Part shown: positions 1 through 12,790 of the stretch, in pieces | Layout of the letters: the number at the start of each line of letters is the position of its first letter | Position numbering within the stretch: position 1 is the stretch's first letter | Source of the DNA: Acinetobacter suaedae | GTDB taxonomy: Bacteria; Pseudomonadota; Gammaproteobacteria; Pseudomonadales; Moraxellaceae | DNA length: 64,000 nucleotides | Assembly: GCF_008630915.1 (NCBI RefSeq) | Contig: NZ_CP043909.1 | Span: 3,162,001 to 3,226,000 of the forward strand | Direction of reading: 5' to 3' | Position numbers and translations under genes: made by a program | Notes under the pieces: model-generated | Databases searched by the model: none | The model's input: only the letters and a program-made list of their open reading frames with translations | Told to the model about the DNA's origin: nothing

Positions 1-226
1 CCGCACTGACAAAGCCGATGGTAGCTAGTGTCGTTGCTGTAGAAGACTGAACCACAACTGTTAGACCAATCCCTGATAAAACAGCTTTAATCGGGGAATT
101 GGTAAATCGAACCAGCCATTGTCGTAATGCTTCACCCGCAATTGCTTTTAAGCTATCTGTCATCAAAGACATGCCTAAAAGAAATAAGCCAATTCCACCT
201 ACTAATTGAACAATGACATTGAGCAC
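1..226 (-). CDS. Na/Pi cotransporter family protein (N-terminal fragment, runs off the window)
   Basis: Reading the minus strand from a GTG at 226 gives a membrane protein N-terminus with the segment VQLVGGIGLFLLGMSLM followed by a QSSTATT motif near residue 58. This glutamine-serine motif is the signature of the Na/Pi symporter (NptA/PhoU-linked) family, which moves phosphate with sodium across the inner membrane. The start is supported by an AAAGGAC Shine-Dalgarno sequence a few bases upstream; the first ATG, 18 codons later, would remove part of the first membrane helix. The rest of the gene lies outside the window. Family assignment is good, substrate is inferred. Confidence 0.8.
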   Translation of the reverse strand, partial: MLNVIVQLVGGIGLFLLGMSLMTDSLKAIAGEALRQWLVRFTNSPIKAVLSGIGLTVVVQSSTATTLATIGFVSA

Positions 227-407
227 AAAAACGTCCTTTTTATAATTTTCTGATAAAAAATCTATATAGCCTTAGGATTAACTTCATTTGTTCTATTTAA
301 ATATTTATATTTGATTTAGATATGACAATAAAGTGTTTTTAATACAATTTAGTACCACCACAATAAAAATTGCTAAGCACTTATTTTCAACCTTTTCTTC
401 ATGCCAT

Positions 408-443
408 AAAAAACACCCCCAGCCATTAGGTTGGGGGTGTTTG
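408..443 (-). terminator. Rho-independent terminator of the rRNA operon
   Basis: A strong hairpin with arms AAACACCCCCA and TGGGGGTGTTT is followed on the minus strand by a T run. It lies just downstream of the 5S gene and is in the right orientation to end the rrn transcript. Confidence 0.9.
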
Positions 444-452
444 AATTTAAAA

Positions 453-566
453 GCTGGCGATGACTTACTCTCACATGGCAAGTGCCACACTACCATCAGC
501 GCGAAGAGGTTTCACTTCTGAGTTCGGGAAGGGATCAGGTGGTTCACTCTTGCTATTGTCGCCAGC
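453..566 (-). rRNA. rrf: 5S ribosomal RNA
   Basis: The minus strand starts GCTGGCGAC and ends GTCATCGCCAGC, the paired ends of 5S rRNA. It contains the conserved CCTGATCCCTTCCCGAACTC and GAAACCTCTTCGCGCTGATGG segments. Length of about 114 bases is normal. It is the last gene of the rRNA operon and is followed by the terminator. End points may be off by one or two bases. Confidence 0.95.
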
Positions 567-807
567 AAACTGTTTTGGCTTTGGGTGGTCTTACTTTTAA
601 ACTTATTATTAAGTTCATGCCACTTAGTACCGAAAGAGTTATTAACGGATTAGTAGAACATAAAGCATAGCTTTATGTCTTGCGCTCGGGCAAAGATTAT
701 TAATCTTTGCTTATCCTCGCTCATGAGTCTGTATTGTAACTAGTTTTAACACTAAATCAAGTTATGTATTGAATTTATCTTGAATACAACAACTGTTTGG
801 GTGTTGT
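567..807 (-). other. 23S-5S spacer of the rRNA operon with a perfect hairpin
   Basis: This spacer carries no gene. It contains a perfect inverted repeat at 690-710 (arms GCAAAGATTA and TAATCTTTGC around one base) and a smaller one near 660-677. At its 23S-proximal end it holds one arm of the 23S processing stem: bases around 785-809 are complementary in the transcript to bases around 3700-3722 on the other side of 23S. Confidence 0.6.
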
Positions 808-3699
<2,892 letters not shown>

Positions 3700-4029
3700 A
3701 TACAACCCCAAACAGTCGTTAACACATACAAGTGAGTGTTATCGTTGCAAACTTAATTGCTACTGGTTTGTTGTCTGTGAACTTAATCACCATACAGCTT
3801 CAATCTAAATTCATATACCAAAACGCTTGATTCAGTGTTTTTGCTAGTTCTCAATTTCATTCTTTCGAATGAATTGAGTGAACAATTTATTTCAGACTCA
3901 ATTCTACTAATCTGTTAATGATTAACTACAGCCTCGTCAGCTTGCAGTAAACTGTGATAAATCACAGAAGTTAATAAGCGTTTAACTTACTAAGTTCTGT
4001 AATCTTTAGCTCGTACTTCGTAAAGTACG
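3700..4029 (-). other. tRNA-Ala to 23S spacer (330 bases, no gene)
   Basis: No gene is visible. The 23S-proximal end (about 3700-3722) is complementary, in the transcript, to the sequence just 3' of 23S (about 785-809), so the two form the long stem cut by RNase III during 23S maturation. The rest is A+T-rich spacer containing short inverted repeats, for example TCATTCTTTCGAATGA near 3857. Confidence 0.6.
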
Positions 4030-4105
4030 TGGTGGAGACTAGGAGAGTCGAACTCCTGACCTCCTGCGTGCAAAGCAGGCGCTCTACCAACTAAGCTAAG
4101 TCCCC
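4030..4105 (-). tRNA. tRNA-Ala (anticodon TGC)
   Basis: The minus strand reads GGGGACTTAGCTTAG to the encoded 3' CCA. The anticodon arm CTGCT-TTGCACG-CAG gives anticodon TGC, and the T arm GGAGTTCGACTCTCC is intact. It is the second tRNA in the 16S-23S spacer, the usual place for tRNA-Ala in gammaproteobacterial rrn operons. Confidence 0.97.
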
Positions 4106-4176
4106 AGCTTACAATCATCATGAACGATATATCTTTTTATCTAGCAGCTTGTGATTATTCATCACTTCGTCAGTAG

Positions 4177-4253
<77 letters not shown>

Positions 4254-4267
4254 TCAGATACATCTTC

Positions 4268-4300
4268 GAAGAACAACTTGTTGTGGATTCTTACCAGTCA
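4268..4300 (-). repeat. 3' arm of the 16S rRNA processing stem
   Basis: Between the 16S 3' end and tRNA-Ile lies a sequence that, in the transcript, is complementary to the leader segment at 5976-6006. Reading outward both sides share GAACAACTTG, then TGTGGATT, with a one-base bulge. The two arms bracket 16S and form the long duplex normally cut by RNase III. Confidence 0.75.
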
Positions 4301-4312
4301 CCAATCTTTCGT

Positions 4313-5849
<1,537 letters not shown>

Positions 5850-5975
5850 AAATCATTTGCACCTTAGTTAAGACAAGGTGCCAATTCTGGCTCATCAATT
5901 ACTGACTTAATATTCGCTCAAATAAACTTCGAGAAATTTAAACCAATTAATCAATGAAAATATATTCGATCGATC

Positions 5976-6006
5976 AACCAGTAAAAATCCACACAAGTTG
6001 TTCTTC
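5976..6006 (-). repeat. 5' arm of the 16S rRNA processing stem (rrn leader)
   Basis: This part of the leader pairs with 4268-4300 on the far side of 16S. The shared core GAAGAACAACTTG on the minus strand is complementary to the trailer, so the pre-rRNA folds with 16S as a loop. The remaining leader between 5850 and 6051 also has a short local inverted repeat near 5861-5882 (GCACCTTG / CAAGGTGC-like) next to the mature 5' end. Confidence 0.7.
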
Positions 6007-6058
6007 TATTCTCTTAATGATCTTCTCGATGATTCGTCATCATCAAGCTAGGTCGGCT

Positions 6059-6086
6059 ATATTACTCTAAATTTCTTTAAAGTCAA
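6059..6086 (-). promoter_or_regulatory. Promoter of the rRNA operon
   Basis: On the minus strand TTGACT (6081-6086) and TAATAT (6059-6064) are separated by 16 bases and followed by a G+C-rich AGCCGACC discriminator, the arrangement expected of a stringently controlled rrn promoter. Upstream (6087-6160) is A+T-rich, compatible with an UP element. It lies about 205 bases before the mature 16S 5' end. Nothing else gene-like is visible between 6087 and 6333. Confidence 0.75.
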
Positions 6087-6333
6087 CTGGTAATTTAGAT
6101 ATTTTATCAACTTATCAACCACACCAAGAATCTAACCACTTTAAGCCAAATCCTTGTTTATCAACAAGTTTTTATCCGCATCACCGCCGATGGATGTGCA
6201 TTCTACAGCATTCACATAACAACACAACCCCTTTTCTTCTTATTTCCTTTTGCATGCTTCTTTTTTCTACAAAAAAAGCGAGTTTGTCTATTTTATCCAC
6301 GAAAATATGATTTTTTTCTCGTTCTAAATGAAA

Positions 6334-6362
6334 AAAGACATCCTTTCGGACATCTTTTTTTC
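6334..6362 (-). terminator. Probable terminator after the BCCT transporter
   Basis: A hairpin with outer arms AAAGA/TCTTT, a small symmetrical internal mismatch, inner arms TCC/GGA and a four-base loop has T runs on both sides. It lies 21 bases beyond the transporter stop codon. Confidence 0.6.
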
Positions 6363-6382
6363 ATTTTGATTGATCGATTGGC

Positions 6383-8356
6383 CTAACTACGAACCACATT
6401 GAGGAAATATAAATGCCGTTCATATTGATCAATAATATCTTGGATCAAATCTTCCTGTGTCCAGTCCATTACATCATAATTTTGACCACCTTCTCTTAGA
6501 AAGACTTCAGCTTGAAAGTATTCTCGGTCTTCATCCTCAGCCTCACTCTGCCCCAACATAAAACTAGGTGGTGTGGTTTGATGAGAAAAAACCGTATATT
6601 CAAAATTAATTTCCTGATGATGATCCACACGTAAACGTAAGCCCTGTTCCGTTTCATCAATACTGACTTGTAATTTACGGCGTTTAAATTCCGCTTGTAC
6701 AGCTTCAAATGCTTTTCTGACTTGTGTTGCAATATACTGCTTCACCTCATCTTCAGTATGAGGATAATGCATAATCAAGCCTAAACGTTGCTGCCAACTT
6801 CGTGGATTATTCATTGCCCTTGGTGTTGTGCGTGCTTCGATCAACATCTTGGCTTTGGTTGCATCAAGATTTAAAGCTTTCAATAACCCCCACCCCATCA
6901 ATAGCATAATTAATGCAAACGGTAACGCACTGACTAACATTGATGCTTGTAATGTTGATAAACCGCCAACCAAGAGTAAGCAAATCGTCAGCGTGGCGAT
7001 CAGCACCACCCAAAATACTCTTTGCCATGCTGGTGTCTCTTCATTTTTAGCAGTTAAGTAGTTCACTACTAATGCACCTGAATCGGCTGAAGTCACAAAG
7101 AAGAGTAAAACTAGTAATGCAGCCAACAGACTCATTACACCAGAGAATGGTAAATGATTTAAAAATTCAAAAAGAGCTACAGATGAATCTTTTTGCACCA
7201 TTTGCATTAATGCAATATTGTTTTCTTGCATAATGCTAAATAGTGCAGCATTTCCCCAAAATCCCATCCAAACGATTGTAAAACCCGTTGGAATAAGAAT
7301 AACTCCAAGAATAAACTCTCGAATGGTACGCCCACGAGATACACGGGCAATAAACATCCCCACAAACGGCGACCAAGCAATCCACCATGACCAATAAAAT
7401 ACAGTCCAACCGCCAATCCAACCTGTTGACTCATATGCCTGAAGATTAAAAGTCATCACAAATAAGTTAGATAGATATTGCCCCGTATTCTCAACCGTTG
7501 TACGCAGTAAATGTAATGTCGGCCCAACTAAAAAAACAAAGGTGACCAAAACAACAGCAAGGATCAAGTTCAGTTCAGATAAACGCTTTACACCTTTATC
7601 TAAACCAGCAAATACAGATAAAGCAGCCAAAATACTGACAAAAATAATCAGTACGATTTGTGTTGAAGTACTTTGATCAAGACCGAATAAATAATTTAGG
7701 CCTGCGTTGACCTGCAACACACCAAAACCTAATGAAGTCGCAACACCAAAAATCGTACCAACTGTTGCAAAGGTATCAATTGCATCCCCCCAACGCCCAT
7801 AAATTCGTTTACCGATAATCGGATATAGAGCGGAACGTGTTTTAAGGGGTAAATTATGGCGATAAGCAAAATATGCCAGTGACAAACCTACTAACGCATA
7901 GACAGCCCATGCATGTACTCCCCAGTGGAAGAAGGTAATTCTCAATGCTTCTTTGGCTGCTTGAACAGTTTCAGGATCACTATTTGGTGGGGTTACATAG
8001 TGCATGACAGGTTCAGCCACACCAAAGAACATGAGTCCTACGCCCATCCCTGCGGTAAACAGCATCGCAAACCATGAACCTTTACTATAGTCTGGCTGAC
8101 TATGATCTGGGCCTAGTTTAATATTGCCACTCGCGGAGCAAGCGATATAAACCAAAAGAACAAGGAAAATCGCCACACATAAAATATAGAACCAACTAAA
8201 AGAATCGGTAATCCATTGCTTTGCTTGGGCAGATAAACTCTCAAAAATACCAGGGGTAAAAATAGCAAACGATAGAAATAAAGAGATAATCAATACCGTG
8301 CTAAAGAAAACATTTCGGTTGACGTTGGACAACCAAGATGATGTTTTGGAATGCAT
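6383..8356 (-). CDS. BCCT family choline/betaine transporter (BetT-like)
   Basis: A 657-residue inner-membrane transporter of the betaine/choline/carnitine family, which imports quaternary amines for osmoprotection or as nutrients. Twelve hydrophobic segments span roughly residues 15-500. The family hallmark is seen in AGMGVGLMFFGVAEPV near residue 105 and in the tryptophan-rich segment FYWSWWIAWSPFVGMF near residue 330. A C-terminal soluble tail of about 140 residues follows, as in BetT rather than BetP or CaiT. Length fits BetT. It stands alone: the next gene upstream on the same strand is a TetR regulator 276 bases away that does not resemble BetI. The substrate and the sodium or proton coupling are not readable here. 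Confidence 0.88.
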   Translation of the reverse strand: MHSKTSSWLSNVNRNVFFSTVLIISLFLSFAIFTPGIFESLSAQAKQWITDSFSWFYILCVAIFLVLLVYIACSASGNIKLGPDHSQPDYSKGSWFAMLFTAGMGVGLMFFGVAEPVMHYVTPPNSDPETVQAAKEALRITFFHWGVHAWAVYALVGLSLAYFAYRHNLPLKTRSALYPIIGKRIYGRWGDAIDTFATVGTIFGVATSLGFGVLQVNAGLNYLFGLDQSTSTQIVLIIFVSILAALSVFAGLDKGVKRLSELNLILAVVLVTFVFLVGPTLHLLRTTVENTGQYLSNLFVMTFNLQAYESTGWIGGWTVFYWSWWIAWSPFVGMFIARVSRGRTIREFILGVILIPTGFTIVWMGFWGNAALFSIMQENNIALMQMVQKDSSVALFEFLNHLPFSGVMSLLAALLVLLFFVTSADSGALVVNYLTAKNEETPAWQRVFWVVLIATLTICLLLVGGLSTLQASMLVSALPFALIMLLMGWGLLKALNLDATKAKMLIEARTTPRAMNNPRSWQQRLGLIMHYPHTEDEVKQYIATQVRKAFEAVQAEFKRRKLQVSIDETEQGLRLRVDHHQEINFEYTVFSHQTTPPSFMLGQSEAEDEDREYFQAEVFLREGGQNYDVMDWTQEDLIQDIIDQYERHLYFLNVVRS

Positions 8357-8632
8357 ATTTTCTCCATACTATTCTAATAGCTGTTGCGTTGCTTAGGCAC
8401 ACTAGAAGACGGAAAGTGAATAATAAAAAACGTCTAATCTATAAAAAAACTCATCAGAGTTTATAAAGGGAACAATCAAAACTGTGAGTACAGAAATGAT
8501 AACTTTCCAATAAAAAACCACTATGTCGGTTATTTTTAGGGTAACAAAGAATGTACTGAACACCTAATCATCAACCACTTTGCTCACCAATACACTACAC
8601 ATTACTGTGTGTTGATAATCGGAATGTAGTAT

Positions 8633-9241
8633 TTAATCCGTCGCTAAAAAGGCAATAATCATTTTCGCTAATTCTTGTTGAAGCCTTTGTTCTTCAATTA
8701 AAAAGGTGTTTTTACTGGCATAACGCATCATGGTAAATAAGGTACTGTTGATGATGACAAAAGATTTATGCTTCAACGTTTCAAAATCCCAATGTGGATA
8801 ATATCGTCCAAATAAATACATCCCTATTTCTAAAAAATGTTGCTCCAAAACCTGTGCGGCTTCCGAATCACTATACGCATGCCAATTTTTTAAAATCTCA
8901 ATAAAAAAGCCTTGATCAGATTTTAATGTTTCAAAACCAAAAGCTATGCTTAATGTGATGATGTCTTGAATAGAAGCTTGCTCTTGCAAGACCACTAACT
9001 GTTTTAAAGCTTGCCCCAAATTTTCACTTTTCCGTAATAGCAACTCGGCAATAATTTGCTCTTTATTTTCGAAGTATTGATAAATCGAGCCAACACCAAC
9101 ACCTGATTTTTCAGAAATTTTGGGCGTAGTGACCTGTAGCACCCCATGCTCAGCAATGCATTTTTGTGCACCCTCTAAAATACTTTCCACGATCATTTTG
9201 GCACGTTGTTGCTGTGGGCGTTTTCTCATGTCCAGCCTCAA
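8633..9241 (-). CDS. TetR family transcriptional regulator
   Basis: A 202-residue repressor-type protein. The N-terminal helix-turn-helix lies at about residues 15-60, with the typical ISEKSGVGVGSIYQYFENKE recognition segment. The C-terminal ligand domain is not assigned. It is divergent from the Lcp/MpaB-like oxygenase starting at 9315, and a perfect inverted repeat lies between the two starts (9257-9278), so autoregulation and control of the oxygenase are likely (inference). It could also influence the transporter downstream on its own strand, but 276 bases separate them. Confidence 0.88.
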   Translation of the reverse strand: MRLDMRKRPQQQRAKMIVESILEGAQKCIAEHGVLQVTTPKISEKSGVGVGSIYQYFENKEQIIAELLLRKSENLGQALKQLVVLQEQASIQDIITLSIAFGFETLKSDQGFFIEILKNWHAYSDSEAAQVLEQHFLEIGMYLFGRYYPHWDFETLKHKSFVIINSTLFTMMRYASKNTFLIEEQRLQQELAKMIIAFLATD

Positions 9242-9256
9242 TATAAATGCGAATTG

Positions 9257-9278
9257 AATACGAATATTTATTCGTATT
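9257..9278. promoter_or_regulatory. Operator: perfect 10-base inverted repeat in the TetR/oxygenase divergent promoter
   Basis: Arms AATACGAATA and TATTCGTATT flank TT. The site lies 16 bases from the TetR start and 36 bases from the oxygenase start, where a dimeric TetR protein could block both promoters. Confidence 0.7.
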
Positions 9279-9314
9279 AAGCTTTGATTAGATAATAATC
9301 TGAGGCGTGATGCA

Positions 9315-10523
9315 ATGCTGAATCTAAATAAACCTAAGCGTTTGGCTCCCTATGAGCAAATGGCTCAATCCAGTATCACCAGTAAAGTATTAAGTTATTT
9401 CATTAACCAAGACATACAGCCAAATTATGACGAATATCTGGCACTTAATACGGCATTACAAAGTGGCGATGAGCCGATGGATCAAGTGGTGCAATGGATG
9501 TTGCAAAATCCCAAACAACACCGTAAATACTTTGAAACCGCACTCTATGAAGGACTCGACAAACTTCCTCATAACATTCCTGAACTTACTCATTTTTTCC
9601 ATTTGGTTGAACAAAAACCGGTTTGGTATGAGCAGCATAAAGTTGATGCTGCTATCAAATTTACCTATCGCTTAGGTATTAATAACGGTTTGATTTTAAG
9701 AGATTTATCATTAATGACAGGCTACATGTACCCTGGATTTAATCAGCCATTGATTTTGACAGGTGCATTAAAGAAACAAGCCGGCACTCGACTTGCTGAA
9801 ACCACAAAATGGTGGGTGGATATCACTGAACCAGATGGCTTTACACGTTTCGGTAAAGGTTTTACTTCAACGATCTATGTCCGTTTCATTCACGCTCTGG
9901 TTCGTCATCAACTGCATAAATCAGAAAAATGGGATGCCGAAACGTGGGGGCTTCCAATCAATCAATATGACCAAGCAATGACCAATATTGCATTTAGTGG
10001 TGTGGTTTTAATTGGCATTCGTGCCCTCGGTATTTTTCCAAATAAACAAGAAGTCGATAGTTTTTTACATTTTTGGAAATATGCTGGCTGGTTGATGGGA
10101 ATTGAAGAGAAATGGCTAGTTGATCAAGAACGTGATGGTTGGAAACTCATTTATTGGATGCAGTTTGCTCATCCCCAGTCTGATGCGAGCAGCATTTCAT
10201 TGGGATCCAGTCTTTCCAAAGAACCTTTTGAACGTCAATACCGTTATTTACGCACTTTTCAACAAAAACTCGCCTATAAACAACATTTAGAAATTACCCA
10301 GTTTTTTATTGGTCGTAAGAAAATGAAACGCCTTGGTTTGGATGCTCAATCTGCATCATGGTTTGCTTACTATCTGATACTTCGTAATCTCACTCTCTAT
10401 ACCAGTGCCAAATATATTGCGCCAATCAACCAATTTCTTGAACGAAATGGACGACAACTACAGAAAACGGGGCTGTCGTTATATCGAAAGCAATCGCAAC
10501 AACTTGCCAGTATGCATCAATAA
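9315..10523 (+). CDS. Oxygenase MpaB / latex-clearing protein family (DUF2236) haem protein
   Basis: A 402-residue soluble protein of the DUF2236 family, which includes the rubber oxygenase Lcp and fungal MpaB. Family residues are visible: R159 and T163 in the segment TRLAETTKWW, and H193 in VRFIHALVRH. Their spacing (4 and 34 residues) is the same as in Streptomyces Lcp (R164, T168 and haem ligand H198), so a haem-b dioxygenase-like active site is probable. There is no signal peptide, unlike secreted Lcp, so a polymeric rubber substrate is unlikely. The start has GAGG upstream. A TetR gene is divergent. The true substrate is unknown; a lipid or terpenoid double bond is a guess. Confidence 0.8.
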   Translation: MLNLNKPKRLAPYEQMAQSSITSKVLSYFINQDIQPNYDEYLALNTALQSGDEPMDQVVQWMLQNPKQHRKYFETALYEGLDKLPHNIPELTHFFHLVEQKPVWYEQHKVDAAIKFTYRLGINNGLILRDLSLMTGYMYPGFNQPLILTGALKKQAGTRLAETTKWWVDITEPDGFTRFGKGFTSTIYVRFIHALVRHQLHKSEKWDAETWGLPINQYDQAMTNIAFSGVVLIGIRALGIFPNKQEVDSFLHFWKYAGWLMGIEEKWLVDQERDGWKLIYWMQFAHPQSDASSISLGSSLSKEPFERQYRYLRTFQQKLAYKQHLEITQFFIGRKKMKRLGLDAQSASWFAYYLILRNLTLYTSAKYIAPINQFLERNGRQLQKTGLSLYRKQSQQLASMHQ

Positions 10524-10530
10524 CCATTGA

Positions 10531-10557
10531 AAAAGCCCTCAATCAATTGAGGGCTTT
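10531..10557. terminator. Bidirectional terminator between the oxygenase gene and actP
   Basis: Perfect arms AAAGCCCTCAAT and ATTGAGGGCTTT at the convergent ends of the two genes, 8 bases beyond the oxygenase stop and 22 beyond the actP stop. Confidence 0.85.
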
Positions 10558-10578
10558 ATCTTTATATCAATATGTTGA

Positions 10579-12294
10579 TTAGTGATCAGATGCACCTGTA
10601 GCACCCACCCCAGTCATCGAACGCACATATTGCGCATCAAATGCCTTACGGTCTTTTTCTGCACGTGCAGACTTATCTGTTACAGAGAAGAACCAACAAC
10701 AGAAGAATGACAATGGCATCGCAAATAATGCAGGACCATTGAATGGGTTTGGTGCAGTATCAGAAATACCCAACGTATCAACCCAAACTGCTTTAGAAAG
10801 AATAATTAAGCTGACCGCACCAATCAAACCAACTAAACCACCAATGACCGCACCACGTGTGGTCAACCCTTTCCAAAACATAGACAACACAAGGATTGGA
10901 AAGTTTGCACAACACGCAACCGAGAACGCCAAACCAACCATGAATGCAACGTTTTGTTTTTCAAATAAAATACCAAGTACCATCGCAAAAACAGCTAAAC
11001 CTAAAGTTGCAATTTTTGACATACGTAGCTCAGATGCAGGCGTAGTTTTACCTTTTTTGAATACGTTTGCATAAAGATCATGTGAAATCGCTGATGCGCC
11101 TGACAGAGTTAATCCAGCAACCACCGCTAAAATTGTGGCAAAGGCAACCGCAGAGATAAAGCCCATGAATAAATCGCCACCGACTGCATCACTCAGATGC
11201 ACCGCAGCCATGTTATTCCCCCCCATCAATTCTAACTTTCCTGTCACTGCCATTTTTGCAAGATCAAGGAATTGTGGGTTGTTGGCAACGAATAAGATTG
11301 CACCAAAACCAATGATAAAGGTTAAAAGGTAGAAGTAACCAATGAAACCTGTGGCAACCACAACAGATTTACGTGCTTCTTTCGCATCTTTAACTGTAAA
11401 GAAGCGCATTAAAATATGTGGTAAACCAGCCGTACCAAACATTAGTGCAAGACCAAGTGAAACAGCATCAATTGGATTTGCTGTCAATGAACCAGGACTC
11501 ATGATTCTTAAAGCTTCATTCCAGCTTAAGTGATGGGCTTGACCATAAGCTTCAATCGCCTGATTGAACATGTTACTAAAGCTAAACCCAACGCCTTTCA
11601 TCACCATGAAAGCCATGAAGGTTGCACCACTCAGTAGCATCACTGCTTTGATGATTTGAACCCATGTTGTCGCCAACATCCCACCGAACATGACATACGC
11701 CATCATCAGTAAGCCAACGATCACTACCGCAACATTATAGTTCAGACCAAAGAGTAGTTTAATTAACTGACCTGCTCCCACCATTTGTGCAATCAGATAA
11801 AATGCAACCACCACCAATGAACTCATTGCCGCAAGAGTACGTACAGGCTTCTCTTCCAGACGGAAAGACACCACATCTGATAAATTATATTTACCTAAAT
11901 TACGTAAACGCTCGGCAATTAAGAACAATACGATGGGCCAACCGACCATAAAGCCGAGTGAGTAAAGTAAACCATCAAAACCTGACATGAAGACCATGGC
12001 AGAAATACCGAGAAACGATGCGGCAGACATGTAGTCACCAGCAATCGCTAAACCATTTTGGAAACCGCTAATACCGCCACCCGCAGTATAGAAGTCTTTA
12101 GCAGATTGAGTTTGCTTTGCGGCCCACTTGGTAATGAATAGCGTTAAACCAACAAAAATTGCGAACATGATAATCGCGTGCCAGTTGGTTGCTTGTTGCT
12201 CCGCCGCACCCAAATCAGGTCCTGCAAATGCAATACTTGAACAACAAAAACTGATCACGGCGAAAAGTTTTGCTGTAAATGACATTCCTTTCAT
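10579..12294 (-). CDS. actP: Acetate/cation symporter ActP
   Basis: A sodium:solute symporter of 571 residues that imports acetate and other short carboxylates. It follows E. coli ActP closely by eye: a cleavable-looking leader ending AFAGPD, then [54 protein letters not shown] and [18 protein letters not shown]. Thirteen or so membrane segments are evident. The start is the ATG one base after the stop of the DUF485 gene, with GGG about ten bases upstream; a longer frame starting inside the neighbour has no support. It forms an operon with that gene (yjcH-actP, as in E. coli but without acs here). The divergent CrbS-like kinase is the likely source of regulation. Confidence 0.95.
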   Translation of the reverse strand: MKGMSFTAKLFAVISFCCSSIAFAGPDLGAAEQQATNWHAIIMFAIFVGLTLFITKWAAKQTQSAKDFYTAGGGISGFQNGLAIAGDYMSAASFLGISAMVFMSGFDGLLYSLGFMVGWPIVLFLIAERLRNLGKYNLSDVVSFRLEEKPVRTLAAMSSLVVVAFYLIAQMVGAGQLIKLLFGLNYNVAVVIVGLLMMAYVMFGGMLATTWVQIIKAVMLLSGATFMAFMVMKGVGFSFSNMFNQAIEAYGQAHHLSWNEALRIMSPGSLTANPIDAVSLGLALMFGTAGLPHILMRFFTVKDAKEARKSVVVATGFIGYFYLLTFIIGFGAILFVANNPQFLDLAKMAVTGKLELMGGNNMAAVHLSDAVGGDLFMGFISAVAFATILAVVAGLTLSGASAISHDLYANVFKKGKTTPASELRMSKIATLGLAVFAMVLGILFEKQNVAFMVGLAFSVACCANFPILVLSMFWKGLTTRGAVIGGLVGLIGAVSLIILSKAVWVDTLGISDTAPNPFNGPALFAMPLSFFCCWFFSVTDKSARAEKDRKAFDAQYVRSMTGVGATGASDH

Positions 12295-12295
12295 C

Positions 12296-12628
12296 TTAAT
12301 GCATCCCTTTTTCATGCGTGATCGCCTCAACTTCCTTGAGTGCCTCTTCATTCAGTTGATCAAGCTTATTATTGGCAATGTAGGAATACACACCACATAA
12401 TAAAAATGACAACACGATGATGCTCAAACCAAGGGGGATACCTACAGTGGTTACTCCTCCGCTAAATGAGCTTCCTAAAAATTCTTTGTTGTAGCCGACC
12501 AAAAGCATAAAACCGACATAGATAAACAGCATAATTCCTGTGAGTGTCCAGCTTAAGATACTTTTCCGCCTCACCATTTCCTTAAATTTTGGATTACGTA
12601 GAATCTGGTCTACTTGTGAATCATCCAT
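12296..12628 (-). CDS. yjcH: DUF485 membrane protein, YjcH family
   Basis: A 110-residue protein with two membrane segments and the family pattern [37 protein letters not shown] and a charged C-terminus LDQLNEEAL. The start at 12628 (MDDSQVDQ) is preceded by AAGGAG; upstream in-frame codons lack a ribosome site and are not family-like. It precedes actP by one base, as yjcH does in enterobacteria. It is presumably an accessory or small subunit of the acetate permease; the biochemical role is not established. Confidence 0.93.
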   Translation of the reverse strand: MDDSQVDQILRNPKFKEMVRRKSILSWTLTGIMLFIYVGFMLLVGYNKEFLGSSFSGGVTTVGIPLGLSIIVLSFLLCGVYSYIANNKLDQLNEEALKEVEAITHEKGMH

Positions 12629-12790
12629 AACCAACTCCTTATTTTTGTGTCCGACCATGGACCCCTTTTTCTCTACGGGATTCTTCACTATCCAAGTTAG
12701 CAAGTTTATGATGATGCCGTAACTTAGACTTTGGTCTCTACAAACGTATTGATACACTTCTCCAAGCCCATGCTTCGGGTATGATAAAAA

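Noticed and set aside
6828..7061. Plus-strand frames over the BCCT, actP and atp genes (for example 6828-7061, 10739-11074, 38099-38407)
   Set aside because: Antisense shadows of well-supported genes, without ribosome sites or family resemblance.
8633..9241. TetR gene as BetI regulator of the BCCT transporter
   Set aside because: It lacks BetI-like sequence, no betA/betB genes are nearby, and its operator faces the oxygenase.
12294..12351. Longer actP frame starting inside the DUF485 gene
   Set aside because: No ribosome site and a non-family N-terminus; the ATG one base after the neighbour stop matches ActP.
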